Shown piece by piece: positions 21,239 to 31,339 of a DNA stretch of 64,000 nt. Both the position numbers and the translations under genes were made by a program. Position 1 is the stretch's first letter; each line of letters starts with the position of its first letter. The DNA comes from Megaustenia siamemsis (Eukaryota; Mollusca; Gastropoda; Stylommatophora; Ariophantidae): positions 32,652,115 to 32,716,114 of the forward strand of contig JAVIAB010000025.1 of assembly GCA_032433765.1 (NCBI GenBank). Reading direction: 5' to 3'. The notes under the pieces were generated by a model. The model worked only from the letters and a program-made list of their open reading frames with translations. It made no database searches and was not told the origin of the DNA.

Positions 21239-21504
21239 TGGGTGTCCGGTTAGCGCAATCAATAGGCGGTTGGCTTACCACGGCAACAGCCGGGGTTCGT
21301 ACCCTGGCGAGGACACCTGGGTTTTACTAATTCCCTAAAAATTAGTACCTCTGAAGTCGGAGTAAATCTGCCTGCATGGCGAGGGGCATCCTGTAATGGG
21401 ATAAAACAGACTTTACACGCAAAATTCAGTCCCACAAAATTGAGTGGGTGGGACTTCGTCAGAGGTCAAAGCTGGCGAAAGCGAACGAACGAACGAACGA
21501 ACGA
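21239..21504 (+). mobile_element. SINE-D, intact, tRNA-like head and 11-bp TSD
   Basis: The head at 21241-21317 can fold like a tRNA: the 7-nt GGTGTCC pairs with GGACACC, an A-box-like TTAGCGCAATCAATAGG and a T-arm GGGGTTCGTACCC are in place. An unrelated body follows, and the tail is (GAAC)n. The TSD actgcatctat is at 21228-21238 and 21505-21515. It interrupts the third copy of the LINE6-derived 135-bp repeat. Confidence 0.88.
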
Positions 21505-21760
21505 ACTGCATCTATCCATCTTCTTCTAGGTCTTCCTCTCGGTCTTTTCCCATGCATTCTCGAGAAGAACGCCCTTGATGGTGATTGGTGAGGATTCATT
21601 CTGATCAGGTGGCCAAACCATTTAAGTTGTTGTTGTTCTATATATTCTTGGTAGGGTTTTGCTCCTACCATTTTTCTTATGATTTCATTTGGTATTCTAT
21701 CTCTTCTTGTGTTGTCTGTTACTTTTCTCAAGCATCGCATCTCACTCACATGTATTGTTC
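21505..21760 (-). pseudogene. LINE6 C-terminal fragment
   Basis: On the minus strand: MRCLRKVTDNTRRDRIPNEI, YIEQQQLKWFGHLIRMNPHQ, SRAFFSRMHGKRPRGRPRRR and WIDAV. The same end is at 26575-26800 on the other strand. Confidence 0.8.
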
Positions 21761-21839
21761 TTTCTTAAATGTGATTTACAAAGGACCCATGATGTTTACT
21801 TTTCCTTTCAGCCTAAAAAAAGACCAAGGAGGAAATTCT

Positions 21840-22600
21840 CAAAAAGGTCATCACAAAAAGAGACCTCCTAAGAAACTTGGGAAAGAATCAATCGACATTT
21901 TTGTCGGTCACATCATAAGAAGAGGAAAGTTGGAATTCTATTTTGGTTTTGTTCTTTGGTTATGGAAGGCTCCTGGATCACTGCAAACGAATTAAAATCC
22001 ATAATTGCTCAACTGCCCGTGCCTGAAAATCATCCGAATTACTAACTCATCTCCCAAACAAAGAACGGTAGCTGTAGTCCCCCTTCATAGCAGTCTCAGC
22101 ATACGCCAAAAACATAAGGCAAAACCGCACTGAAAGTGAACACAGCCAACTGTTTCCTGTCATACGATATCATCATTCATCGTAAACAATTGGAATATCG
22201 AAACATGATCAAAACGGATGAAACACACAGCTCGCGGTGTGCACAGAGCACTTAACTTAGTAGCTCCTGCAACAAGCCGGACTTGGAATATGAGGCAACT
22301 GCAACAAGGAACACTTTTCATGCATAGCCTTCAATGGTTCCTGCCGCCTATCCAAAATATTGACCGGAAGTTCACGTCCTCCTGAAAATGATGATCGTCA
22401 TATATTTTTTTAATGTATAGCGCTTGATGTTTCTATTTTTAAAGGACAAAATACAGAGAAAGAGAGATCGTGAACTACTAAGAGAGAAGATACTACTAGA
22501 TTGCCCGGTGTCATGGCGCGGTAAACAGTGACCATCAGATTTATACGATACGACAGAAGCTTGTGGCTGAAAGTTATCGCCAACGTCAGCCGGTAATGGC
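21840..22600 (+). pseudogene. LINE1-like C-terminal relic split by repeat E
   Basis: The left part, near 21850-21945, encodes a form of GHIIRRGKLEF. The continuation, near 22450-22600, encodes a form of GKIQRKRDRELLREKIL and VSWRGKQ and ends GGTAATGGCACACGATGATG. The first arm of repeat E lies between. It matches the 31362-31627 subtype. Confidence 0.65.
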
Positions 22601-23317
22601 ACACGATGATGCTGATGTTTGTTTTTGACAAACTAGGATCATGTCTTGATGTAGACGGCTGACGTCATTTTACCTACAACCAGCCCTCCTCGCAATGCTG
22701 AAAACGCCGGTGTGCTTAATATGTGTCTTTGTTTTGACCAAACAATCGAGACCGTAGGGTCTGTTGTTTGATGTGTGACGGGGATAATTCGACGACTAAC
22801 TGTGTGTTTATATGTTCGGTTGCAGTCAAGAACGATGTCCTAACATCATCAAGCGCTATACATTTTAGTTCTCAATATGACGATCATCATTTTCGGGAGG
22901 ACGTTAAATTCCGGTATATGGTGGATAGGCGGCAGGAACCATTGAAGGCTATTTATGAAAAGTGTTCCTTGTTGCAGTTTCCTCATATTCCAAGTCCGGC
23001 TTGTTGCAGGAGCTACTGAGTTAAGTGCTCTGTGCACACCGTGAGCTGTGTGTCTCATCCGTTTTGATCATGTTTCGATATCCCAATTGTTTACGATGAA
23101 TGATGATATCGTATGGCAGGGAACAGTTGGCTGTGTTCACTTTCTGCGTGGTTACGCCTTATGTCTTTTGGCGTGTGCTGAGACTGCTACGATGGGGACT
23201 ACAGTTACCTTTCTTTGTTTGGGAGATGAGTTAGTAATTCGGATGATTCCACTGGCACGGGCGGTTGAGCAATTATGGATTTTAATTCGTTTGCAGTGAT
23301 ACCGGGGCCTCCAAAAC
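21957..23317. repeat. inverted pair of repeat E, arms about 469 bp
   Basis: Arm 1 (21957-22425) and arm 2 (22849-23317) are inverted copies, both ending outward at the sequence GGGGCCTCC/GGAAGGC.CC and including TTAAAATCCATAATTGCTCA and GGATGATTCCACTGGCACGG on opposite strands. The 423-bp centre holds the LINE1 continuation and a stretch also seen at 27050-27125 (CAGCTGACGTCATTTTACC type). Other E copies: 44700-45285 (again inverted), 47785-48178 and 54735-54860. Confidence 0.8.
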
Positions 23318-23334
23318 CAATCGAGCTAAAATTA

Positions 23335-23585
23335 GGTTCCCGTCACGACTGAATGCGTTTGAGGAATATGGTGGTAGTGCCCGTATTGTTTCCTTAACGA
23401 ACGTCACATTTGATGGTTGAGGTGGTTGGTATTGCGCCAGGCCGCATACTTTCGTGCAAAAAAAATCTTTAATACCCATTTTCCGACAGTGAGTGAACTC
23501 CGCGAAGCTGTGTCGGTTGGAAAACAAAATGTGCAACATCTGAACCCAAACCATTCTGACTGGTGGTGATTGCGCTAACCGATTA
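23335..23585 (-). mobile_element. diverged SINE-A-like element
   Basis: The order CCCGTCACG, GAATATGGTGGTAGTG, GGTTGGTATTGCGCC and GTCGGTTGG follows SINE-A but with many differences and no clear B box. Older or a separate subfamily. Confidence 0.55.
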
Positions 23586-24010
23586 GTCTCTCGGTCTCTC
23601 TCTCTTTCTCGGTCTCTCTCCGTTTCTCTATCGCTCTTGGTCTTTCTCTCTCTCTCTTGGTCTCTCTCTCTCTCGGTCTCTTATCTCCTTTTCGGTCTGT
23701 CTCCCGGTCTCTCTCTCTCTCTCTCTTTTCGGTCTTTCTCTCCGTCTCTCTCTCGGTTTCTCTATCGCTCTTGGTCTCTGTGTCGGTCTCTCCCTCGGTC
23801 TCTCTCAAGGCCTCTCTCTTGGTCTCTCCCTCGGTCTCTCTCTTTGTCTCTCTCTCGGTCTCTCTCTAGGTTTCTCTCTTGGTCTCTCCATCGGTTCCTC
23901 TCTCGGTCTCTCTCTGTCGGTCTCTCTCCCTTCCTCGGTCTCTCTCTCGGCCTCTCTCTCTCTCTCGGTTTTTCTCTCTCGGTCTCTCTCTCGGCCTCTC
24001 TCTTCACTTC
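23580..24010. repeat. CT-rich minisatellite (GGTCTCTCTCTC type)
   Basis: Polypyrimidine on the + strand with units of 10-14 bp. The arginine/glutamate-rich and serine/leucine-rich frames across it are by-products. Confidence 0.95.
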
Positions 24011-24084
24011 CTCTTAAACTCCTTGGGTGTGTTGATGGCGATGCAAGTTCTAGTTAATGCTCCTCTGTCAGCCTTAACCATAGA

Positions 24085-25112
24085 CAACTGATATTGTTGT
24101 AGCGTTTTCTCTGAAATTGTTGTAGCGTTTCTCTGGTGTTGTTGTAGCATTTTCTCTGATGTTGTTGTAGCGTTTTCTCTGATGTTGTTGTAGCGTTTTC
24201 TCTGATGTTGTTGTAGTGTTTTCTCTGATATTATTGTAGCGTTTCTCTGATGTTGTAGCGTTTCTCTGATGTTGTAAAGTTTCTCTGATGCTGTAATGTT
24301 TCTCTGATGTTGTTGTAGCGTTTCTCTGATGTTGTTGTAGCGTTTTCTCTGATGTTGTTGTAGTGTTTTCTCTGATATTATTGTAGCGTTTCTCTGATGT
24401 TGTAGCGTTTCTCTGATGTTGTAGCGTTTTTCTGATGTTGTAAAGTTTCTCTGATGCTGTAATGTTTCTCTGATGTTGTAGCGTTACTCTTTGTTGTAGC
24501 GTTTCTCTAATGTTGTTGTAGCGTTCCTCTGATGTTGTAGCGTTTCTCTGAAGTTGTAGCGTTTCTCTGATGTTGTTGTAGCGTTTCTCTGATGTTGTAG
24601 CGTTTTATCTGATGTTTTTGTAGCGTTTCTCTGATGTTGTTGTAGCGTTTTCTCTGATGTTGTAGCGTTTCTCTGATGTTGTAGCGTTTTCTCTGATGTT
24701 GTTGTAGCGTTTCTCTGATGTTGTTGTAGCGTTTCTCTGATGTTGTAGCGTTTCTCTGATTTTTTGTAGCGTTTTCTCTGATGTTTTTGTAGCGTTTCTC
24801 TGATGTTGTTGTAGCGTTTTCTCTGATGTTTTTGTAGCGTTTGTCTGATGTTTTTGTAGCGTTTCTCTGATGTTGTTGTAGCGTTTTCTCTGATGTTGTT
24901 GTAGCGTTTCTCTGATGTTGTAGCGTTTCTCTGATGTTGTTGTAGCGTTTTCGCTGATGTTTTTGGTGCGTTTCTCTGATGTTGTAGCGTTTCTCTGATG
25001 TAGTTGTAGCGTTTTCTCTGATGTTGTTGTAGCATTTTCTCTGATGTTTTTGTAGCGTTTCTCTGTTGTTGTAGCGTTTTCTCTGATGTTTTTGTAGCGT
25101 TTCTCTGATGTT
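24085..25112. repeat. 19-23-bp minisatellite starting in a LINE C-terminus
   Basis: Units TGATGTTGTTGTAGCG followed by TTTCTC or TTTTCTC, with short and long forms mixed. Read on the minus strand the unit is (AACAACATCAGAGAAA). At its right edge the sequence runs without break into a LINE C-terminal frame. Confidence 0.93.
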
Positions 25113-25165
25113 GCCAGCCCAACTTACTCTGGACCTACCACTGGCTCTTCTTCCGTCTCTCCTGT
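25095..25165 (-). pseudogene. LINE C-terminal remnant beside the array
   Basis: The minus strand reads YRRDGRRASGRSRVSWAGNI, equivalent to the LINE2 segment KRGRGRPRLTWTSNI. The array begins exactly after NI. Confidence 0.65.
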
Positions 25166-25199
25166 AATATATGCTTTGTATGTTATAGAGCAAGAAAAA

Positions 25200-25640
25200 G
25201 AGTTCTTAAATGCTTAAATGTTATGTAGAGCCAGTCTTAACATATGGATGTGAATCATGGACATTAGGACAATAGACTAGAAAATCATTGGAGTCTGTAG
25301 AAATATGGTTTTACAGAAGAATGTTGAGAATACCATGGACAGCTAAGAAGAGTAATGAAAACGTTCTGAAAGAGACCACAGCAAAAAGAGAGCTAATTTC
25401 CAAAATTAGGAAGAAACAATTATCATTTTTGGCCATGTAATGAGAAGGGAACAACTGGAATATATTGTAACAACTGGGAAAATTGAGGGACGAAGAAATA
25501 GAGGGAAGCAAAGAGAAAAGATACAAAATAGCTTAAGAGAATGTCTTGGCAGAAGGTCAACAACAGAAATGATAAGTAACTGTCGAGATCGAAAGTTGTG
25601 GAGAGATATGATCACCTAGGCCAGCAGGCCCAGTACTTGA
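25200..25640 (+). mobile_element. LINE1 fragment, frameshifted
   Basis: The + strand has KKRVLKC-type start, then VEPVLTYG, WFYRRMLRIPWTAKKSNENV, FGHVMRREQLEYIVTTGKIE and RRSTTEMISNCRD, ending in TTGATGATGATG. One frameshift near 25430. Confidence 0.8.
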
Positions 25641-25674
25641 TGATGATGATGTCTTATTCCATGCATTGTATTAC

Positions 25675-25702
25675 CTCTCTCTCTCTCTCTCTCTCTCTCT
25701 GC
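25675..25702. repeat. (CT)n microsatellite
   Basis: Short CT run. Confidence 0.9.
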
Positions 25703-25859
25703 AGCATCTGTTTTTGCACCTCTCTCCTCTCTATCTCTTTAATTGTATTTACATTTCTCTCAATCTCTATCTATATATACCCCTTTCTCCTGCTTACAGA
25801 AGAGTGTATATGATACTATCTCTCATTACGTTATTTCCTCATAGTTTGCGACTGTCAAT

Positions 25860-26035
25860 AGAATTACGTAATAGAGTAAATCACAACCAATAGTTTTACG
25901 TGTTACAGAAATATCAGCCAACAAAATTACTTGTTACAGAAATCTCAGCCAATATAATTACGTATTACAGAAATCTCAGCCAATAGAATTACGTGTTACA
26001 GAAATCTCAGCCAATAGAATTACGTATTACAGTAA
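25860..26035. repeat. 31-bp short minisatellite, continues at 26385-26415
   Basis: Units near GTTACAGAAATCTCAGCC followed by AATAGAATTACGT, about five copies. A further copy after 26385 shows that SINE-B inserted into the array. Confidence 0.88.
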
Positions 26036-26384
26036 AAGTAAGATAAAGTTAAAGAACGAGACTTGAACCGGCGTCTTAGCACGCGAGTTTTTACCCATAT
26101 GTGCTCGGCCACCGACCCAGAAATGTTCGGAGACTTCTAGATGGTGTCGCTTCAAGCATCGAAACTCATGATGCGAGGCGGCATTCCTCACCTTCCCAGA
26201 GTAATCCCGTTGTACCCATTTATGTCAGCGGCTAGGTCGACCACTGGGGTATTTTTTATATATTTTTTTTTCTAACCACAAATACAACTCACACTGCTTC
26301 CAGCGGGAATCGAACACGGGTTGTCCGAACGTTGGTAGTCCAGTCGAGTGGTTTTCCCAACTTGGCTACCGAGGCTAACACATT
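26036..26384 (-). mobile_element. SINE-B, full length, 13-bp TSD
   Basis: Reference copy, 349 bp. Minus strand: a first tRNA-like head (CGGTAGCCAAGTTGGG, then GTTCGATTCCCG), a middle with a T/A-rich tract, GTCGACC and GTTTCGATGCTTGAAGCGAC, and a second tRNA-like part near the 3' end (GGCCGAGCACATATGGG, then GCCGGTTCAAGTCTCG). The TSD cgtattacagtaa is at 26023-26035 and 26385-26397. Confidence 0.9.
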
Positions 26385-26574
26385 CGTATTACAGTAATCT
26401 CAGCCAATTCTCGCAGACCTGTTACATCACTCCACGGCATCAAAGCAAATCAAACACAAACGAAGAGGACACGCAATGAGCACAGACAAGTCAATATTAA
26501 GACAAGGCGCGAAGTGTTTGCTGTGTTGTCTTTTCATTCTAGGTCAAGGTTTTTTATGGTCTTTAATGACTGGG

Positions 26575-26815
26575 CATTTAAATGGTTGGGCCACCTGGTC
26601 AGAATGAATCCTCACCAATCATCATCAAGGGCGTTCTTCTCGAGAATGCATGGAGAAAGACCAAGAGGAAGACCTAGAAGAAGATGGATAGATGCAGTGA
26701 CAGAGACATGTAACAACAAAGGAAAATCACTAATTCAGACAGTTCGAGCAGCTCAAGAACGACAAATGATATAAACCACGACACCTTTTAGGTATCAGTG
26801 AGAAAGAGAAAAGAA
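26575..26815 (+). pseudogene. LINE6 C-terminal fragment
   Basis: FKWLGHLVRMNPHQSSSRAF, FSRMHGERPRGRPRRRWIDA, VTETCNNKGKSLIQTVRA, AQERQMI and a stop. A short 3' end (ACCACGACACCTTTTAGG) follows. The frame is open from about 26514. Confidence 0.82.
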
Positions 26816-26819
26816 GAAG

Positions 26820-27375
26820 AAAGAAGAATGACTGGGCATTGAACTGAATTACATACAGAGACAGAAGCTGAAATAGTTTGATCTTCTGAAAGAAAGTCAA
26901 CAAATCCTAAATAAAACAAACCATATAAGGAAAGAGAGGAGATGGAAGAAGAGTCTAAGGTAGCCCCAGATGGACATTGCCCCCTATATTGAAAGACGAA
27001 GGGCTGAGAGGATTTCTCCGAAAGCACCCCAGGCTTGTGACGTCTCCAGCTATGTTAGATATAGACAGCTGACGTCATTTTACCCACAAACGTCCCTACT
27101 CGCTGTGATGAAAACGTCACATCCTTTTGGTGGTCCCACCACAGCGGGGCAGGCATTTAATACAGTTGGCAATGGATTAGTTGATAACATTCGAGAAACT
27201 ATAACAACATCAGTTGCTAATGGTGGAATCTGCCAGGAGTGCAAGAGAAATTCTGTATCTCCCTCGACACAGGAAGTTAGTAAAATAGGAAGTAAAGAGA
27301 GAGAGAGAGAGGAAATTAAATAATTTTATATTTAATATATTTATTCATTTTTACCAAATATAATATGAAAATAAA
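26820..27375. other. unassigned, with small repeat traces
   Basis: 27050-27125 resembles 22645-22720 (CAGCTGACGTCATTTTACC, CACAA). Around 27200-27285 there is a trace of a LINE C-terminus (GGAGTGCAAGAGAAATTCTG, ATCTCCCTCGACAC). No gene. Confidence 0.45.
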
Positions 27376-27379
27376 CAGA

Positions 27380-27950
27380 ACAGAAGTCATGAAGTATCGC
27401 ATTCGAGAAACAAAACAACATAACTATAGACGGCAGACAAGGAGAGGAATTTAAATGCCTAGGAAGTCTAGTAACGAACAAGAATTCACAAACAGCAGAA
27501 ATAGACTCAATATGAAACAAAGCTTGTCATATCATTGGGCAGCTATCACCACCATTGTCCAACAATTTGTTGTGCTTGCTACCAATGCCTATCCTGGACC
27601 CTAGATGCAAGAACAATAAGAAAAATAACCTCTACTGAGATGAAATATGTTAAACGAATGACAGGGTCAGTCTGAGAGATAAGCCTCGCCATAGAATATG
27701 TAAAGAAACAAAACATCGAATGGTTTGGCCACGTGACAAGGCAGAAGGATTAAAACACAACACAATTAGCCTTCAATAAACGTTGCGAGAACACCAGACC
27801 CAAAGGCACACCACGAAAAAGATGGATTAACGGAATATTAGAAACACTAGGAAACATAACAGCAGCAGAGGCGAGCAGAAGAGTAAAAGACCGCAAATTA
27901 TAACCTCACCAACGCTTAAAGGCATGTGATGAAGGAAAGAGGAAGAAATG
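27380..27950 (+). pseudogene. LINE3 C-terminal relic
   Basis: Co-linear with 19310-19990 read on the opposite strand: forms of NITIDGRQ, FKCLGSLVTNKNSQTAEID, then the Cys-rich CLPMP stretch and FGHVTRQK, ending in RKDRKL. Several frame breaks and one internal deletion. Confidence 0.72.
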
Positions 27951-28029
27951 ATACATTTATTCATGTTTACAAATGTTCAAATAATTTAACCTCGATTAAA
28001 GTACCTAGAAGTCAGTAATCAACATCATC

Positions 28030-29440
28030 ATCAAGTACTATGCCTGCTGGCGTAGGTGATCATGTCTCTCCACAATGTTCGATCTGGACAGTTATTTATC
28101 ATTTTTGTTGTTGACCTTCTGCCAAGCCATTCTCTTAAGTTGTCTGGTATCTTTTTTTCTTTGCTTCCCTCTATCTCTTCGTCCCTCAATTTTCCCAGTT
28201 GTCACAATATATTCGAGCTGTTCCCTTCCCACTGCATGACCAAAAAAACATGATTGTTCCCCCCCCCCCCCTAAAATTGGATATTAGCTCTCTTTTTGCT
28301 TTGGCCTCTTTCATAACGTTTTCATTACTCTTCTTATTTGTCCATAATGTTCTCAAGTCTTCAGTAAAACCACATTTCTACAGACTCCAGTGATTTTCTT
28401 GTCTGTTGCCCTAATTTTCATGATTCATATTCATATGTTAAGACTGGCTCTACATAACATTTAAGAACTATTTTTCTTTTTTCTATTGTCAAAAATGGAT
28501 TGCATAGTATCTTCCTCATTTTTTTGGAAAGCTGCTTTTGCCTGAGCCATTCTGCATCTCACCTCTTTTGTACATCTTCCGTCTGAGGTTAACAAAGTTC
28601 CCACAATATTTAAATTAATTTACCTGTTTTAATATTGTTCCACTTCTCTTTATTTTGCACTGAGGTGATGTCTTTTTCTTTGTTGTTACCATTACCTCTG
28701 TCTTTTTGCTATTAAGGCTGAGTCCTTTATTTTTGCTATCTTTCACTATAATGTCCAACATTTCTTGTAACTCATTTTCACTCTTAGCGATTAAGACTGT
28801 ATCATCAGCATACCTTAGATTATTTATATTATGACCTCCAATTGTTATTCCATGCATGTCCCTTATGGATCTTAAAATAATCTCACTATAAATATTAAAC
28901 AAATCTGGTGGCAGCACACAATCTTGTCTAAGAACCCTGTTTTATTTGTTGAAACATTTCCAATTGGTTTCCAGTTCTTATGGCCGCTGTTTGTTGCCAG
29001 TACATGTTCTTTATTATTCTTAGATCTTTGCTGTGTACGTTTATGCTTTCTAAAATGTTGATTATTTCTTGGTGCTTTACTTTGTCAAATGCCTTGGTGT
29101 AATCTATGAAACATAGGTATAGATCTGTTTTCACCTCTATGGCTCTTTCTACTAAAGATCTTATGATATAAATGGCATTGCTTGTTCCTTTATCTCTAAC
29201 AAAACCACACTGTTCATCGCTAATTTCTGGACTGAAATTATCTTTATCTCTTCTCATTACATGGCCAAAAAATGATAATTGTTTCTTCATAATATTGGAA
29301 ATTAGCTCTCTTTTTGTTTTGACCTCTTTCAGAACATTTTCATTACTCTTCTTAGCTGTCCATGGTATTCTCAACATTCTTCTGTAAAAGAAAATCCAGT
29401 GATTTTCTTGTCTGTTGTCCTGTTGTCCAAGATTAGATTA
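28030..29440 (-). pseudogene. LINE1 with reverse transcriptase, chimeric
   Basis: Reading on the minus strand: 29440-29250 is a C-terminal LINE1 piece (MLRIPWTAKKSNENVLKEVK to FFGHVMRR). It is fused directly to a reverse-transcriptase segment (about 29250-28930) with ISDEQCGFVRDKGTSNAIY, YLCFIDYTKAFDKVKH and a QG(S/C) end. This is followed by 28917-28615 with LFNIYSEIILR, NLRYADDTVLIAKSENELQ (the YADD catalytic box) and SLNSKKTEVMV. The C-terminus follows down to 28030 with frameshifts, ending at (CATCAT)n. The N-terminal part of the C-terminal piece lies upstream of the reverse transcriptase, the reverse of the normal order. Confidence 0.82.
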
Positions 29441-29661
29441 GAATTAAAATGTCACTTTAAGATGAAAACTAACAGACGAGTGGTGTGCTTTATGTTACGT
29501 CAGATATTCTGCTTGTTCCAGGATGTCATTTTCTACCTCTTCTGTTTTCTCTGAATCATTGTTTGTTTTGCATCATTTGTTGACCTGTAACGGAACGGAC
29601 TGGGGAGCATTCAGCAATATCTTCAAACAACTAATCACTAGAAGAGTAATACCAGTCTTAG

Positions 29662-29937
29662 GGTATGGTGTGCGATAGCTCAGTGGTTAGTGAACTGGAC
29701 TACAAAGCACAAGAAGTAGGGTTCGATCCCAACCGACGGCTTCCGGTTCACCTAGCCTTTGATGGGGGTACCGGATTTTTTTTCTGTGAAAGTAAAGCGG
29801 CACGGGCGTAATACCGACCACATTACCCCAAAAATCACGTCTGAAGGTCTGTAAAATTTATGGTCACTAACACCATATGCCCTATACGCCACTTGGCGTG
29901 ACGGGGGTACTTTACTTTTGTTTTTACTGTGGTATGG
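29662..29937 (+). mobile_element. SINE-A
   Basis: Head GCGATAGCTCAGTGGTTAGT, B box GGTTCGATCC, end GGGGTACTTTACTTTTG. A possible short TSD ggtatgg is at 29662-29668 and 29931-29937. Confidence 0.87.
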
Positions 29938-30026
29938 AGTCACATGCTGGGCTGTAGCTTCCAAATCACAGCTTAACAAAGTTAACAGAACACAGAACCA
30001 GGCTGTCTGTATCATCAGACACTAAA

Positions 30027-30345
30027 ACGGGTCTCGGTAGCCTACTAGTTGGGAAAACCACCCGACTGGTGGATACCCCATGCTCGATTCCCGCTGGAAG
30101 CTGTGTGAGTTGTACTCGTAATTGGGACAAAAAAAATACCCCCGCGGTCGACCCAGCCGCTGGCAGAAATGGGTACCAGGGTAGTACTCTGGTAAGGTGA
30201 GAAATGCCTTCTCGCATCATGAGTTTCGATGTTTGAAGCGACACTATCCAGAAGTCTCCGAACACTTCTGAATAGGCGGCCGAGCACGTATGGGTGAAAA
30301 CTCGCGTGCTAAGACGCCGGTTCAAGTCTCGTACTTTATCTTTAG
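30027..30345 (+). mobile_element. SINE-B
   Basis: Both tRNA-like parts are present (TCGGTAGCCTACTAGTTGGG with TCGATTCCCG; GGCGGCCGAGCACGTATGGG with GCCGGTTCAAGTCTCG). Ends GTACTTTATCTTT. Confidence 0.87.
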
Positions 30346-30460
30346 AAACACTAGGAAACATAACAGCAGGCGAGGCCAATAGAATTGCAAAACACCGCAA
30401 ATTATTTCTCCCCTCGACGCTGAAAGTCAAATGAGGAAGGAAAGAAGAAGAAGAAGATTA
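30345..30460 (+). pseudogene. LINE3 3' fragment
   Basis: Encodes a broken form of ETLGNITAG, EANRIAKHRK and SPLDAES, followed by AAGAAGAAGA. It directly abuts the SINE-B tail. Confidence 0.65.
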
Positions 30461-30484
30461 ACATTATATACTTTATAGTCTCCT

Positions 30485-30764
30485 TCACCCGACTATACTA
30501 GCGATGTTCGGACAACCCGTGTTTGATTCCTCTGGGAGCAGTGTGAGTTGTGCTCCTGGTTGGAAAATAAAATACTCCCGCGGTCGACCAGGCCGCTGGC
30601 ATTAATGTGTACCGGGGTATTATTCTGGGAAGGTGAGGAATGCCGCCTTGCATCGTGAGATTCGATGCTTGAAGCGACACTCTAGAAGTCTCCGAACGCT
30701 ACTGGATAGGCGGCCGAGCACATATGGGTGAAAACTCGCGTTCTTAGACGCCGATTCACGTCTC

Positions 30765-30765
<1 letters not shown>
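30485..30765 (+). mobile_element. SINE-B, head partly missing
   Basis: Starts inside the head (CGACTATACTAGCGATG, TTGATTCCTCTGGGAGC), then body and second tRNA-like part with a degenerate B box (GCCGATTCACGTCTCG). Runs into a (TA)n tract. Confidence 0.82.

Positions 30766-30846
<81 letters not shown>
30766..30846. repeat. (TA)n microsatellite
   Basis: About 40 TA units directly at the 3' end of SINE-B. From 30850 to 31170 nothing is recognised. Confidence 0.97.
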
Positions 30847-30849
<3 letters not shown>

Positions 30850-31169
30850 TTTGGACGCTTTCTACCAACCTGAATAGCCAAGTCACTCCAGCTAAGTAAT
30901 TTTAAATATGTTTTCATATAGTTTCATATATAATATACTTTTAACTTTCTATTCCTCGTTTTTTTTCTTTTTTTTTTAAAGTTTTCAGCTCTTCATTATT
31001 TCTCTATATTTACGATTTTATATCTCTCCAATTCACCTATCCTCCCATATGTGACACATCTCTTCTTCATCTCACCATCCTATCTCTCATCTCTCTGTCC
31101 ACCTCTCCCTAACTTCATCATCCGACATGTTGATATAGATATTTGTGCCTCACCGTTTGTTGTCGTTGT

Positions 31170-31256
31170 CCCCGTCTTTTTGAAGAAGGCGCTCAGGCCG
31201 AAACGTCAGTATTTAGTTGTGCTCATTTCTTGTAAAGCTGTCACCATACCTTGAAG
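31170..31256 (+). mobile_element. Penelope-like repeat end with hammerhead-like core
   Basis: TTGAAGAAGGC, loop, GGCCGAAACGTC resembles the hammerhead core CUGANGA-stem II-GAAA with the first C changed to T. After it comes GTAAAGCTGTCACCATACC, shared with 45966-46050 (minus) and, changed, with the foldback arms at 366-472 and 618-724. Confidence 0.6.
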
Positions 31257-31339
31257 TGTAAACGTCTCTTCCCCCCCCCCCCCCCAACTACTAACAATTT
31301 GCTGCCAGCTTTACGTTACCTTTTCGCCTACTTGTGTTT

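Noticed and set aside
21241..21317. Functional tRNA gene
   Set aside because: A tRNA-like fold is present but it continues into a SINE body with tail and TSD, so it is a SINE head.
23580..24010. Arg/Glu-rich frame on the minus strand like an SR or RD-repeat protein
   Set aside because: Pure CT/GA microsatellite with irregular unit lengths.
24484..25193. 212- and 228-residue minus-strand frames
   Set aside because: Only the first 20 residues (LINE C-terminus) are meaningful; the rest is the tandem repeat.
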